Notes: a model not told the origin generated them from the sequence alone. Counted from the stretch's first letter, positions 26,361-36,151 are shown. The stretch: 53,632 bases of DNA from Bacteroidota bacterium (GCA_017860345.1 JAFNAV010000027.1:1-53632); one strand, 5' to 3'. A program made the numbers and translations.

Positions 26361-27686
26361 TCAAATATCTTTAACCAATATTTTATCTGCCAAAAATTCC
26401 GATTTATCTTTCAAAGCTGTAATTCTCTGCCAAAAATCGTCCATATCCTTGCTTTTGTTTTTCAAAAACTGTTCTGTACCGTAGCTATCAAGCTTATCAT
26501 AAACTAATTCTACAGTCAATTGATTAATATCTATTGCCGGTTGATAGCTTTTATGGCGGTTATTTTGATTATAAATCTCATTTAAAACCTCTGCATCAAC
26601 CAGGTTGTTGAGTATTTCGTTTGTTATCCTCATTGGCAATCTGTAATCACGACTTATTTCGTCGGAAGATAACGGAGGCTTCTGAGCTTCAAATTGTTTC
26701 ACTATAATATAGGTTACAAATAATGTAAGGAAATTCTTATATCGATTGCTTATGTTTTTGGAATCGGCCTCAAAATCAAAATTCCGGATATTTTGCGATA
26801 CATAAGATATTTCGGCTCCAAGCAACACAATCAGACACGAAATCTGCAACCACAAGAGCAACAGCGGAATGGCAGCAAAGCTACCGTATACCACATTATA
26901 CCTCGATAAATATACCTGTCCATTGATATAAAGCAACTGAAACAACTGGAAAGCCGAACCGGCAATAATGCCTGCTACAAGGGCGTTTATAAACTTTACT
27001 CTGGTATTGGGTATCACCAGATACATGATGGTGAAAATAAGCCAGTTGATAAAATAAGGCGTAAAATATACAGCAATTCTTAACAACGGACTGAATAGCT
27101 CGTAAACTAAAGATTTTGATAATACTGTATTGATATAGATGGATATACCGCTGGACAACACAATAAATACCGGTATAACAAGCATGGCCGAAAAATAGAT
27201 CGAAAACTGGCGAACGATAGAACGGGGTTTTTTCACTTGCCAAATACCGTTAAATGCAAGCTCAACCTGTATGAAAAAATTCATTACAGAAAACAACAAA
27301 ATAGCTATGCCAATGCCTATAAACAGGCCTCCTTGCGTGGTCTCAAGATACTTTTTTACAAATTCCATAACCGTTGGAAGCATATCCGATTGCGCAATGA
27401 ATGAATCCAGCAACCATTTTTCTATCATGACTTCAACCCCAAAACCACGCCCGATAGCAATAATAAGCGCAAACATGGGAACTACGGCAAATAAGATAGA
27501 GTAGGTGAGAGCCGATGCCTTTAGATTCAGCCTTTCCTGAATATAACCTCTAATGGCCAAAAATATGATTTTTACAAGCGTAAATAACATGTTTCTGGTG
27601 CGCGAAAGCTCATGCTCGGTAAGGCGCCATATATCCGTTCTTACAAAACAATATATCTTTACTATAAAATCGATGATTTTAGACAT
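26361..27686 (-). CDS. yihY: YihY/BrkB family inner-membrane protein
   Basis: This 441-residue protein belongs to the YihY/UPF0761 (BrkB) family, once annotated as ribonuclease BN, a label no longer trusted. Evidence: LNLKASALTYSILFAVVPMFALIIAIGRGFG in the first membrane region, GIAILLFSVMNFFIQVELAFNGIWQVKKPRS, NTRVKFINALVAGIIAGSAFQLFQ, and YNVVYGSFAAIPLLLLWLQISCLIVLLGAEISYV. About six membrane segments are followed by a soluble C-terminal part of about 140 residues that resembles a winged-helix region (SSDEISRDYRLPMRITNEIL). The role of the family is unsettled. It lies 60 nt from the 3' end of rnpB, on the same strand. Confidence 0.88.
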   Translation of the reverse strand: MSKIIDFIVKIYCFVRTDIWRLTEHELSRTRNMLFTLVKIIFLAIRGYIQERLNLKASALTYSILFAVVPMFALIIAIGRGFGVEVMIEKWLLDSFIAQSDMLPTVMEFVKKYLETTQGGLFIGIGIAILLFSVMNFFIQVELAFNGIWQVKKPRSIVRQFSIYFSAMLVIPVFIVLSSGISIYINTVLSKSLVYELFSPLLRIAVYFTPYFINWLIFTIMYLVIPNTRVKFINALVAGIIAGSAFQLFQLLYINGQVYLSRYNVVYGSFAAIPLLLLWLQISCLIVLLGAEISYVSQNIRNFDFEADSKNISNRYKNFLTLFVTYIIVKQFEAQKPPLSSDEISRDYRLPMRITNEILNNLVDAEVLNEIYNQNNRHKSYQPAIDINQLTVELVYDKLDSYGTEQFLKNKSKDMDDFWQRITALKDKSEFLADKILVKDI

Positions 27687-27746
27687 GCTTTACTATAAAT
27701 TTGGCAATATATATAAATTGATTTTGTAGGCTTATGAAATAAAAAT

Positions 27747-28113
27747 AATAGTAAGCCTGTAAGCCGGGTTCTGTGCCTTATCCCTGAGAATAAGGTGTTT
27801 GTCATTTATCTTGGACGGCGGTCACCCGTCGCCTCCAGCAATCTACCCCCCGGCATCGGACGAGCCATCCTACATGCGCCGGTATACATGATCTTGCAAC
27901 CCATAAGGTGTACGGCTACTGCTGTTGCCAGCAATACCGGTGAGCTCTTACCTCACCTTTTCACCCTTATCGCACCTCATCAAGAGGCTCGACGGTTATT
28001 TTCTGTTACACTACTCTGCTCTCACAAACAGCTTCCCGTTAGGAAATATGGTGCTCTGTGTTGCCCGGACTTTCCTCACAGCCAAAGACTGAGCGACAAA
28101 CCGGCTTACTATT
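27747..28113 (-). ncRNA. rnpB: RNase P RNA (bacterial class A)
   Basis: The minus-strand RNA cleaves tRNA 5' leaders together with RnpA. The ends pair to form P1: the plus-strand words aatagtaagcc (27747-27757) and ggcttactatt (28103-28113) are perfect complements. The universal core is present: on the minus strand GAGGAAAGTCCGGGC (from about 28079 downward), GGGTGAAAAGGTGAGGTAAGAGC (P10/P11 region), and near the 3' end GATGCCGGGGGGTAGATTG and CAGAACCCGGCTTACAGGC. The length is about 367 nt. A -7 box (28121-28128) is just where the transcript should start. Confidence 0.95.
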
Positions 28114-28120
28114 ATTGATG

Positions 28121-28152
28121 CAAATATACGGATTTTTCTACGTTTTGTAAAA
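28121..28152 (-). promoter_or_regulatory. Promoter of rnpB
   Basis: The minus strand reads TATATTTG (28121-28128) with TTTA (28149-28152) 20 nt upstream. The start expected about 7 nt on falls at 28114, which matches the 5' end of P1. Confidence 0.7.
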
Positions 28153-28341
28153 AAGCTTTCGTATTTTAATCAATAATCGTTGCAATTGACTTACAATATG
28201 TTCTGACAATGTTTTTTAGTTATTTTTGGTTTTTTCTTAAATATCTCAGGAGACAATTAAAGAAAAATTTCTTTAAATACTCAACTTTATGATCAATTAA
28301 ATTGTTTAAATGAATACAATAACAAAAAAATATTTTAAAAA

Positions 28342-29637
28342 ATGGATTTGTCAGGTATTAAAAAAGGGGATAAAATTGTAATTATTGGCGGTGGGTTTGC
28401 CGGACTGCAATTAGCCAAACAGCTACGAAAGGCTGATGCTAAGGTAATATTAGTGGATAAACAAAATCATCATCAGTTCCAACCACTTTTCTATCAGGTG
28501 GCCAGCGGACGACTTGAGCCTTCGAGCATTTCTTTTCCTTTTAGAAAAATATTTCAGAAAAGTAAAAATGTGGATTTCAGGATGGCTGATATTGTAAAAA
28601 TTATTCCTGAACAAAATAAGCTGATGACGGCCTACGATAGGAGCATCGCCTATGATCATTTGGTTATTGCCACCGGATGCCGAACTAATTTTTTTGGAAA
28701 TAAAGAAATTAGTGAGAATGCTTTTTCCATGAAAACCACTCAGGAATCTATTGATATAAGAAATAAAATTCTTTTTAGTTTTGAAAAAGAAATTTTTGCT
28801 CGTCCTGAAGACAAGCAAGCCTGGATGAATATCATCATTGTTGGCGGTGGTCCTACAGGCGTAGAGCTTTCAGGTGCTTTTGCAGAGCTTAAAAACAATG
28901 TATTACCAAAGGATTATCACAATATTGATTTCTCCAAATTTCAGATTATTTTGCTCGAAGGAAGTAAAAATACACTGAATAATATGAGTGAAGAGTCACA
29001 TATGGCTTCGCGTAAATATCTTGAGGATCTTGGGGTTATCGTACGTACCGAAACAATCCTTACATCGTACGACGGCAATGTAGCTACGTTAAACAATGGT
29101 GAAAAAATTCCTACTAAAAATGTAATTTGGGCAGCCGGGGTTACCGGTAACATTATTGAAGGGCTGAACCCGGAACACATAGTCCGAAACCGTTATGTGG
29201 TCGACAGGTTTAACAAGCTCGTTGGCTATGAAAATATTTACGCCCTGGGCGACATTGCTTATATGGAAACTCCTAAATATCCTCACGGGCATCCACAAGT
29301 GGCCAATGTGGCTATAAATCAGGCTAAAAATCTGGCAAATAATATTTTACATGTTTTAAATGGTAAACCCAGCAAGCTTAGCGAGTACGAGTATAATGAT
29401 TTGGGAATGATGGCCACCATAGGCAAACATAAGGCGGTGGTGGAATTTCCATTTTTAAAATTCAAAGGGCCGGTAGCCTGGTATGTATGGATGTTTCTGC
29501 ACCTGATGCTGATATTGAGTGTACGTAATAAACTGGTAATATTCTTTAATTGGGCATGGAGCTATCTGACCAAAGATACTTCGCTCAGACTAATCACCAA
29601 TATCGATTATAAAAAAGATAAAGTTACAGATTTTTGA
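28342..29637 (+). CDS. ndh: Type II NADH:quinone oxidoreductase (NDH-2)
   Basis: This 431-residue flavoprotein passes electrons from NADH to quinone at the membrane face without pumping protons. Seen: FAD-binding IVIIGGGFAGLQLAKQLRKA (about 12-31), VDKQNHHQFQPLFYQVASG (conserved in NDH-2), a second dinucleotide fold IIVGGGPTGVELSGAFAEL, the FAD-contact YALGDIAYMET, and AINQAKNLANNIL. The C-terminal part has a hydrophobic/amphipathic stretch (VAWYVWMFLHLMLILSV) that would anchor it in the membrane. Menaquinone is the likely acceptor, given MenG nearby; this is inference. The terminator at 29660-29703 closes the gene and faces pgm. Confidence 0.9.
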   Translation: MDLSGIKKGDKIVIIGGGFAGLQLAKQLRKADAKVILVDKQNHHQFQPLFYQVASGRLEPSSISFPFRKIFQKSKNVDFRMADIVKIIPEQNKLMTAYDRSIAYDHLVIATGCRTNFFGNKEISENAFSMKTTQESIDIRNKILFSFEKEIFARPEDKQAWMNIIIVGGGPTGVELSGAFAELKNNVLPKDYHNIDFSKFQIILLEGSKNTLNNMSEESHMASRKYLEDLGVIVRTETILTSYDGNVATLNNGEKIPTKNVIWAAGVTGNIIEGLNPEHIVRNRYVVDRFNKLVGYENIYALGDIAYMETPKYPHGHPQVANVAINQAKNLANNILHVLNGKPSKLSEYEYNDLGMMATIGKHKAVVEFPFLKFKGPVAWYVWMFLHLMLILSVRNKLVIFFNWAWSYLTKDTSLRLITNIDYKKDKVTDF

Positions 29638-29659
29638 TGACCTTTGACCTCCAGAATCA

Positions 29660-29703
29660 AAAAAAATGCAAAGTATTCTTCAATAAATACTTTGCATTTT
29701 ATA
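29660..29703. terminator. Bidirectional terminator between ndh and the phosphohexomutase
   Basis: AATGCAAAGTATT (29665-29677) pairs perfectly with AATACTTTGCATT (29686-29698), with an A-run before it and T after it. Confidence 0.85.
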
Positions 29704-29727
29704 TTTTTAAACTCTGTATATCAAAGA

Positions 29728-31476
29728 TTAAACTCCGAGCGAAGCTCTCACTGCATCTATCTTGGCGTTGGCAGCGGCGTCAGCAGCATTGTACTCTTCG
29801 CGCGATTTCATTTCACCGCGTACTTCAATATAGAACTTAATTTTAGGCTCAGTACCTGAAGGACGAACCGAAATTTTAGTACCATCAGCAGTAAAATATT
29901 GCAATACGTTAGATGTAGCAGGCATGTCAAGAACCGATTGTTCACCTGTTTCAACATTCAGAGCTTTCAGCGTTTTGTAGTCTTTAATCAGAATTACTTT
30001 AGAGCCGGCAATTGCTTTTGGAGGGTTAGCGCGGAAATCACTCATCATTTTTGCAATTTCTTCGGCTCCGGATTTTCCTTTGCGAACTACCGAAATTCCT
30101 TTTTCTTTACCATAGCCGTATTCCAGATAAATATCCTGAAGCAATTGATACAATGTTTTACCATTGTCCTTAGCCCAGGCAGTAATTTCGGCCATTAGCG
30201 TACATGACGACACCGCATCTTTGTCGCGAACAAAGGTTTCGGGCAAAAAGCCATAGCTCTCTTCGCCACCGCCAATATATTGTTTAATTCCCTCATTTTC
30301 ACGCATTACAGCCGCTATCCACTTGAATCCGGTAAAGCAGTCGTAACATTCTACACCATTTTGTTCGGCTATCTGTTTTATAATCTCGGTGGTTACTATC
30401 GTTTTTACCACAAACTCATGGCCTTTAATCCGGCCAAGCTCTTTCCAGCGACGTATCAGATAATATACAAAAATAAGAGCAGTTTGGTTGCCATTTACAA
30501 GTATCCATTCCCCTTTGTCATTTTTCACGGCTATGCCCAGTCTGTCGGCATCCGGATCCGAAGCCATCACAATATCAGCATCAGTTTCAATCGCTTTTTT
30601 TACGGCCATATCCAAGGCAGCTGGTTCTTCCGGGTTAGGCGACACTACAGTTGGGAAATTACCGCTTACAACATTTTGTTCGGGTACGGCTATAATGTTG
30701 GTAAAGCCATACTCGCGCAAGGCCCTGGGTATAAGCTTCACGCCAGTTCCATGGATAGGTGTGTATACTATTTTCAGGTCGTTATTGCGTTGTATGGCTT
30801 CCGGCGAAAGCGAAAGCGTTTTTATGGCGTCAATAAATTTTTTGTCAATTTCTTCGCCAATAATTTGAATAAGTTCAGGGTTTCCGCTGAATTTAATGTC
30901 ATCAACGTTTGTAATTTTAAGTACTTCGGCTATTACATTCTCATCGTGCGGGGCTATCATCTGAGCACCATCGTCCCAGTACGCTTTGTAACCGTTATAT
31001 TCCTTAGGATTATGCGAAGCTGTAAGGATAATACCACTCTGGCAGCCTAAATGACGAATGGCAAACGATGCCTCGGGGGTAGGACGGAGGTCTTCGAACA
31101 GATATACTTTGATGTTGTTGGCTGAGAAAATATTGGCCGATATTTCGGCAAACAGTCGGCTGTTGTTACGGCAATCGTGACCAATCACAACGCTGATTTG
31201 ATCTAAATGAGCAAACTGCGATTTTAAGTAGTTGCTCAAACCCTGAGTAGCAGCTCCTACGGTGTAAATATTCATACGGTTGCTACCTGCACCCATAATA
31301 CCGCGCAGTCCACCTGTTCCGAACTCAAGATCGCGATAAAACGATTCTATTAACTCTGTTTTGTCTTCCGCATCAAGCATCCGGCGTACTTCAGACTTGG
31401 TTTCTTCATTGTAATTGCCATTAAGCCAAACCTGAGCTCTCGCTATTACATCGTTCAATAAAGAATTATTTTCCAT
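29728..31476 (-). CDS. Phospho-sugar mutase (phosphoglucomutase/phosphomannomutase)
   Basis: The 582-residue enzyme of the alpha-D-phosphohexomutase family interconverts hexose 1- and 6-phosphates, linking glycogen or amylose and envelope sugars to glycolysis. Motifs in order: TASHNPKEYNGYK with phosphoserine at residue 154; metal-binding SDPDADRLG; the sugar-binding GGGEESYGFLPET; and the phosphate-binding RPSGTEPKIKFYIEV near the C-terminus. The N-terminal FGTGGLRGIMGAGSNRMN is typical of the longer PgcA-type enzymes. Glucose versus mannose specificity cannot be settled from sequence alone. The gene ends at a shared terminator. Upstream are the MFS gene and its terminator at 31553-31592. 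Confidence 0.93.
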   Translation of the reverse strand: MENNSLLNDVIARAQVWLNGNYNEETKSEVRRMLDAEDKTELIESFYRDLEFGTGGLRGIMGAGSNRMNIYTVGAATQGLSNYLKSQFAHLDQISVVIGHDCRNNSRLFAEISANIFSANNIKVYLFEDLRPTPEASFAIRHLGCQSGIILTASHNPKEYNGYKAYWDDGAQMIAPHDENVIAEVLKITNVDDIKFSGNPELIQIIGEEIDKKFIDAIKTLSLSPEAIQRNNDLKIVYTPIHGTGVKLIPRALREYGFTNIIAVPEQNVVSGNFPTVVSPNPEEPAALDMAVKKAIETDADIVMASDPDADRLGIAVKNDKGEWILVNGNQTALIFVYYLIRRWKELGRIKGHEFVVKTIVTTEIIKQIAEQNGVECYDCFTGFKWIAAVMRENEGIKQYIGGGEESYGFLPETFVRDKDAVSSCTLMAEITAWAKDNGKTLYQLLQDIYLEYGYGKEKGISVVRKGKSGAEEIAKMMSDFRANPPKAIAGSKVILIKDYKTLKALNVETGEQSVLDMPATSNVLQYFTADGTKISVRPSGTEPKIKFYIEVRGEMKSREEYNAADAAANAKIDAVRASLGV

Positions 31477-31552
31477 ATTATTTTTAATTTGTCTTATTTT
31501 AATCGGTTTTTGAAATGCTAAGATACTAATAATTTCTGAATGAAAAGCATCT

Positions 31553-31592
31553 GAAAAAGAAAAAGAGACATCCGGAAAAGATGTCTCTTATA
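31553..31592 (-). terminator. Terminator of the MFS gene
   Basis: AAGAGACATC (31563-31572) pairs with GATGTCTCTT (31580-31589); the minus strand then runs into TTTCTTTTTC. Confidence 0.75.
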
Positions 31593-31827
31593 TATCTGAT
31601 TAAGTGTTATTTAAGTGTAACTGATTATTTGTACTTCCTGTCATTGTTTTTTGTTTGACTTTTAAAGCTTTGCGATACAAAAACTATCAGTAAAACAGAA
31701 CAATAGCTACAGTAGCTAAGTATAAATCTCTACAAATTCTGATTACGAATGAGGTATCAGAGCATCTGCTCCCGAACCTGCAATTTGAAATTTTTCGCTC
31801 AAAAGTTACACTTTTATATTGCCATTT
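31593..31827. other. Non-coding spacer between phosphohexomutase and MFS genes
   Basis: With the preceding terminator this is the longest gene-free stretch in the window (31477-31827). It is AT-rich, has no recognisable tRNA, riboswitch, promoter or ORF, and has only a short GCTAC/GTAGC inverted repeat (31706-31716). Its length is unusual, since it would be the 3' untranslated end of the MFS mRNA. Confidence 0.5.
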
Positions 31828-33237
31828 TTAGTCCTTTACATTGGGTAATTCTAATCCGTAACCCATACGCTTGTCTTCTTTTTTGAGCAGAAAAGCAAAT
31901 AAAATACCCACAAACCCAAAACATGCAAAAATAAGCATAGGGAGCATGTAATTGTACTGTGTCAGATGCTGTACCGAGCCATCTACAACTTTGGTTACAG
32001 TGCCTGTTATACAATATTTATCCAATACACTCCCTATAAGTAAAGGCACACCCATCAGCCCCCAGTTTTGTACCCAAAATATCATGGCGTAGGCTGTTCC
32101 GAGCTTGCTGTGCGGGATAATTTTGGCAACTGCCGGCCACATGGCCGAAGGAACCAATGCAAATGCAACTCCTAAAAGCAATACCAAACCAATAGCCACC
32201 GGAAGACTGTTGAGCGATGGTATTGAAAACAGTAAATGTACAATAACCAACAGAATAGAACCTAAAACCATGATTGATGCAGCTCGGCCTTTTTTGTCGG
32301 AAATACCACCAAACAAAGGGGTAAGAAGCAGCGCACTGGCAGGCAATAATGCGGGGATATAACCTGCAAAAGTATCTGATACTTCAAATTTTTGTACAAT
32401 CAGGTTGGTTGCATATTTAATAAATGGGAAAACTGCCGAATAAAACAAAACGCAAAGAATGGCAATATACCAGAAAGCGCGGTTTTTGGCGATGGTAGCC
32501 ACGTCCGAAAATTTAAACTCTTCTTCTTTGGCAATGCCGGCTTCTGTTTCTTCTTTATCTAATTTTTTATCGATAAATACGAAAAAGATAAAAACAATTA
32601 AACCGATACAAAGCAGAAGCAAAGCCACGATTACCGGGGCACTTATGTTCTTTGTCAGGTTGAAGAGCGGTAGCGGGGTAAACATGGCCAGCGCTGTGCC
32701 AATACGTCCTGTTGAGGTATTCAATCCTATGGCCAGCGCCATTTCTTTACCTTTAAACCATCTTACTACGGCTTTGTTGGCCGTGATGCCAAACATCTCG
32801 GCTCCAACGCCGAAAATACCAAAACCTAAGCCTGCTATCACAGCCGATTTTGCTGTGGGGCTTATCAGTTGATGTCCGAAAATTACCAACTCGTAAGTAC
32901 CCCCACCAATGTGTCCTGAAATGGCCCAATACTTAATAAATGCACCTACCAACATGGTAGAAATAGCCAGTATTCCTGTAAAACGGGTTCCCATTTTATC
33001 GAGAATAATACCGCTTATGATAAGCATAAATAAAAATACATTGAACCAACCGTATCCACTGGTAAATAATCCATATTCGGTTGCTGTCCAATGCAGATTT
33101 CCCTGAAGCTTTTGCTGTAAAGGTGCCATGGCATCGGTTAGATAATAAGAACACAGCATGGTGAACGAAACCAGTATCAGCACAAACCATCTGGCCGATT
33201 TTGACTCCCTGAGCGAAGTCGAAATTTTTTCTGTCAT
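31828..33237 (-). CDS. Major facilitator superfamily transporter
   Basis: This 469-residue inner-membrane protein has about 12 hydrophobic segments. The N-terminal half ends with a cytosolic charged loop (KLDKEETEAGIAKEEEFKF). Signatures are YGLFTSGYGWFNVFLFMLIISGIILDKMGTRFTG, which holds the loop 2-3 motif (ILDKMGTRFTG), and PLFGGISDKKGRAA, the loop 8-9 counterpart. Sequence alone does not show the substrate. Related Bacteroidota proteins are annotated as anion/cation or nitrate/nitrite-type MFS, but I would not transfer that. It has its own good promoter (33307-33337) divergent from clpC and a terminator after a long 3' spacer, so it appears monocistronic. Confidence 0.9.
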   Translation of the reverse strand: MTEKISTSLRESKSARWFVLILVSFTMLCSYYLTDAMAPLQQKLQGNLHWTATEYGLFTSGYGWFNVFLFMLIISGIILDKMGTRFTGILAISTMLVGAFIKYWAISGHIGGGTYELVIFGHQLISPTAKSAVIAGLGFGIFGVGAEMFGITANKAVVRWFKGKEMALAIGLNTSTGRIGTALAMFTPLPLFNLTKNISAPVIVALLLLCIGLIVFIFFVFIDKKLDKEETEAGIAKEEEFKFSDVATIAKNRAFWYIAILCVLFYSAVFPFIKYATNLIVQKFEVSDTFAGYIPALLPASALLLTPLFGGISDKKGRAASIMVLGSILLVIVHLLFSIPSLNSLPVAIGLVLLLGVAFALVPSAMWPAVAKIIPHSKLGTAYAMIFWVQNWGLMGVPLLIGSVLDKYCITGTVTKVVDGSVQHLTQYNYMLPMLIFACFGFVGILFAFLLKKEDKRMGYGLELPNVKD

Positions 33238-33306
33238 AAACTTTTGTTTTCTCTAAATTGTTTATTCTTTAAAATTTTTTGTGGTTTTTGTTTTAAAAAA
33301 ATCACG

Positions 33307-33337
33307 CAAAGCTACTGAAAAAATTCATCCTATCAAT
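33307..33337 (-). promoter_or_regulatory. Promoter of the MFS gene
   Basis: The minus strand has TAGCTTTG (33307-33314, exact TAnnTTTG) and ATTG (33334-33337) with a 19-nt spacer. The start codon is at 33235-33237. Confidence 0.6.
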
Positions 33338-33453
33338 TAAACTGACAAAATTACCTGATAATCTTGTACTTTTTTTTCGGTATTATTTTTGACCTGATAT
33401 CAATGCACCTGTATAAAAACATCTGTGCTGAGATATGGGTATTGTTTTTTTAG

Positions 33454-33461
33454 TATATTTG
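33454..33461 (+). promoter_or_regulatory. -7 box for clpC
   Basis: TATATTTG, an exact TAnnTTTG, is 26 nt before the preferred ATG at 33488. It lies inside the longer reading frame that starts at 33425, which argues against that upstream start. Confidence 0.55.
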
Positions 33462-33487
33462 TAAACTATAGTAAAGGATTGTATTAT

Positions 33488-35992
33488 ATGACCATAAATT
33501 ATTCAGAACAACTACATAACGTGTTAAACTACAGCACTCAAGAGGCTGAGAGACTGGGCAACAATTATGTTGGTCCGGAACACTTATTATTGGGAATGCT
33601 CAGAAACGGAACCGGTAAAGCTATCGATATTCTGAATCGTTCGCATGTCAATATCATTAAGGTTAAACAAACTATTGAAAGTAAGATACGTACCGACCGT
33701 GAACCCGAAGGGGGTGAAATTCCGGTACTTAAAAGTACTGAACGTATCAAAAAAATTATGGAGCTTGAAACGCGTTCCATGTCTGCTGAAACTGCTGATA
33801 CAGAACATCTTTTATTGGCAATTTTAAAGGAAAAAAACAACCTTGCCGTAGAGGCTTTATCGGATGAACACCTGACGTATGAGATGGCTAAATCATTCAT
33901 TGAAGATCCTGACAATTCGTCGGTGACCGACTCTGCTTTTCAGGAAGATGATGAGGAAGATGACGATATACGGCGCAAACAACGCTCGCAAAGTGCTTCA
34001 AAACAAAGTGATACGCCTGCGCTGGATACTTTCGGGGTGGATATTACCAAAGCTGCGCAGGAAAACCGACTTGATCCCATTGTGGGACGCGAAAAGGAAA
34101 TTGAACGTTTGGCACAAATTCTGAGCCGGCGTAAAAAGAACAATCCTGTACTTATTGGCGACCCGGGTGTAGGTAAATCGGCCATTGTAGAAGGATTGGC
34201 ACTCAGAATTATACAGCGCCGTGTATCCCGCGTACTGTTCGACAAAAGAGTGGTATCGCTCGATATGGCATCAATTGTGGCGGGCACCAAATACCGTGGA
34301 CAGTTTGAAGAACGTATTAAAGCCATCCTGAATGAGTTACAGAAAAATCCGGATGTAATTCTTTTTATCGACGAAATACATACCATTGTAGGTGCAGGAG
34401 GTGCTCCGGGCTCGCTGGATGCTGCTAATATGCTGAAACCGGCTTTGGCTCGTGGCGAAATTCAATGTGTGGGTGCTACCACGCTTGATGAATACCGCCA
34501 GAGTATTGAAAAGGACGGGGCTTTGGAGCGCCGATTCCAGAAAGTGATGGTTGATCCTACTACGGCTGAAGAAACGTTGCAGATTTTGCAAAATATCCAG
34601 GACAGATATGAATATCATCACAATGTAAGGTATACGCCTGAAGCTATTGAGGCTTGTGTGCGCCTTACCGACAGATATATCACTGAACGCTGTTTCCCCG
34701 ACAAGGCAATAGATGCTTTGGACGAAGCCGGCTCGCGTGTTCACATTGGTACTGTATCGGTTCCGGCTGAAATTGAGGAACTCGAAAAAAGAATGGAAGA
34801 GCTTAAAGCAGAAAAGCTTAAGGTGCTTAATGAGCAGAAGTATGAACTGGCCGGACCTATTCGCGATCAGGAAAAACAAGCACAATATCAACTGGAAGAT
34901 GCCATAAAACGCTGGGAAGAAGATGCTCAGAAACATCCTGAGACTGTGGATGAAGAACAAGTGGCCGAGGTGGTGGCTATGATGTCGGGCATACCGGTAC
35001 AACGTATTGCTCAGGCCGAAGGTTTCAAACTCCGACAAATGAAAGAAACGCTGCAAGGTAAGGTTATTGGTCAGGATGAAGCTGTAAATAAAATAGTTAA
35101 GGCGATACAACGTAACAGAATTGGACTGAAAGATCCAAGTAAACCCATTGGGTCGTTTATTTTTATTGGTCCTACCGGTGTTGGTAAAACTCACTTAGCC
35201 AAAATTTTAGCTGAGTTTATGTTTGATAGTGCCGATGCTCTTATCAGGGTTGATATGAGCGAATATATGGAAAAATTCAGCGTGTCGCGCTTAATTGGAG
35301 CACCTCCGGGGTATGTGGGTTACGAAGAAGGCGGACAATTGACCGAAAAGGTTCGCCGCAAACCATATTCTATTGTGCTACTCGACGAGATTGAAAAGGC
35401 GCATCCTGATGTATTTAATCTGTTGCTACAGGTGATGGACGAAGGCCGACTGACTGATAGTCTGGGTCGTAGAATAGATTTCAAAAACACGATTATTATC
35501 ATGACATCCAATGTGGGAACGCGTCAATTGAAAGATTTTGGTAAAGGAGTAGGTTTCAATACTCCAACTGATGTTTCATTAGACTCTGAATTTTCAAGAG
35601 GGGTAATTCAAAAAGCTTTGAACAGAACTTTTGCCCCAGAGTTTCTCAATAGGGTAGATGATATTATTATGTTTGATCAATTAAGTAAAGATTCTATCAA
35701 ACAAATTATTGATTTGGAACTTAAAGGATTATTCGGACGGGTAACCGGAATGGGATATAAGCTTGAATTATCTGACGAGGCCAAAAACTTTATTGCCGAA
35801 CGTGGATATGATGTTCAGTTTGGAGCCCGCCCGCTGAAACGCTCTATCCAGCGATATCTGGAAGATCAGCTTGCCGACATTGTTCTTTCGGGCGAGTTAG
35901 AAGCCGGCGATACTATTTTGATGGAGTTGGCAACTGATAATCAGGAAATAAAAGCGAGAATTGTAAAACCTACAACCGCATTGCCTGAATAG
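33488..35992 (+). CDS. clpC: ATP-dependent Clp protease ATP-binding subunit ClpC
   Basis: This 834-residue AAA+ unfoldase feeds proteins to ClpP and handles damaged or regulated proteins. Domains in order: Clp N-terminal double repeat (about 1-145; YSEQLHNVLNYSTQEAERLGNNYVGPEHLLLGML); first ATPase with GDPGVGKSAIVEGLA and FIDEIHTIVGAG; a ClpC-type middle coiled coil (EELEKRMEELKAEKLKVLNE); and second ATPase with GPTGVGKTHLAKILAEFMF, LLDEIEKAHPDVFNLLLQVMDEGRLTDS and the C-terminal D2-small domain (QFGARPLKRSIQRYLEDQLAD). The ATG at 33488 is preferred over the upstream frame because of the -7 box at 33454. A terminator follows. Confidence 0.97.
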   Translation: MTINYSEQLHNVLNYSTQEAERLGNNYVGPEHLLLGMLRNGTGKAIDILNRSHVNIIKVKQTIESKIRTDREPEGGEIPVLKSTERIKKIMELETRSMSAETADTEHLLLAILKEKNNLAVEALSDEHLTYEMAKSFIEDPDNSSVTDSAFQEDDEEDDDIRRKQRSQSASKQSDTPALDTFGVDITKAAQENRLDPIVGREKEIERLAQILSRRKKNNPVLIGDPGVGKSAIVEGLALRIIQRRVSRVLFDKRVVSLDMASIVAGTKYRGQFEERIKAILNELQKNPDVILFIDEIHTIVGAGGAPGSLDAANMLKPALARGEIQCVGATTLDEYRQSIEKDGALERRFQKVMVDPTTAEETLQILQNIQDRYEYHHNVRYTPEAIEACVRLTDRYITERCFPDKAIDALDEAGSRVHIGTVSVPAEIEELEKRMEELKAEKLKVLNEQKYELAGPIRDQEKQAQYQLEDAIKRWEEDAQKHPETVDEEQVAEVVAMMSGIPVQRIAQAEGFKLRQMKETLQGKVIGQDEAVNKIVKAIQRNRIGLKDPSKPIGSFIFIGPTGVGKTHLAKILAEFMFDSADALIRVDMSEYMEKFSVSRLIGAPPGYVGYEEGGQLTEKVRRKPYSIVLLDEIEKAHPDVFNLLLQVMDEGRLTDSLGRRIDFKNTIIIMTSNVGTRQLKDFGKGVGFNTPTDVSLDSEFSRGVIQKALNRTFAPEFLNRVDDIIMFDQLSKDSIKQIIDLELKGLFGRVTGMGYKLELSDEAKNFIAERGYDVQFGARPLKRSIQRYLEDQLADIVLSGELEAGDTILMELATDNQEIKARIVKPTTALPE

Positions 35993-36015
35993 TAAACACG
36001 GAATATGTTTTTTAT

Positions 36016-36056
36016 TTTACAGGCTGATTAATTGAGTTTAATCAGCCTGTTTTATT
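36016..36056 (+). terminator. Terminator of clpC
   Basis: ACAGGCTGATTAA (36019-36031) pairs with TTAATCAGCCTGT (36038-36050), followed by TTTATTT. Confidence 0.8.
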
Positions 36057-36143
36057 TATATTTTCTATTTCAACACATAAACAGCTGTCAATTAATACAC
36101 CTTTTTATTTAAAACATTACACATTTAAGAATTATATATTTCA

Positions 36144-36151
36144 TATATTTG
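36144..36151 (+). promoter_or_regulatory. -7 box for the hybrid two-component regulator
   Basis: TATATTTG is an exact TAnnTTTG 30 nt before the ATG at 36182. The -33 element is poor (TTTA near 36124). Confidence 0.5.

Noticed and set aside
27795-28118. Open frame of 107 codons on the plus strand
   Set aside because: The region is RNase P RNA on the minus strand; paired ends and core motifs explain the sequence.
30280-31050. Open frame of 256 codons on the plus strand
   Set aside because: It lies fully inside the phosphohexomutase gene on the opposite strand, which has all four conserved family motifs; its own product is compositionally odd with no motif.
34337-35194. Open frame of 285 codons on the minus strand
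   Set aside because: It is antisense to clpC, which has complete family motifs over the same bases.
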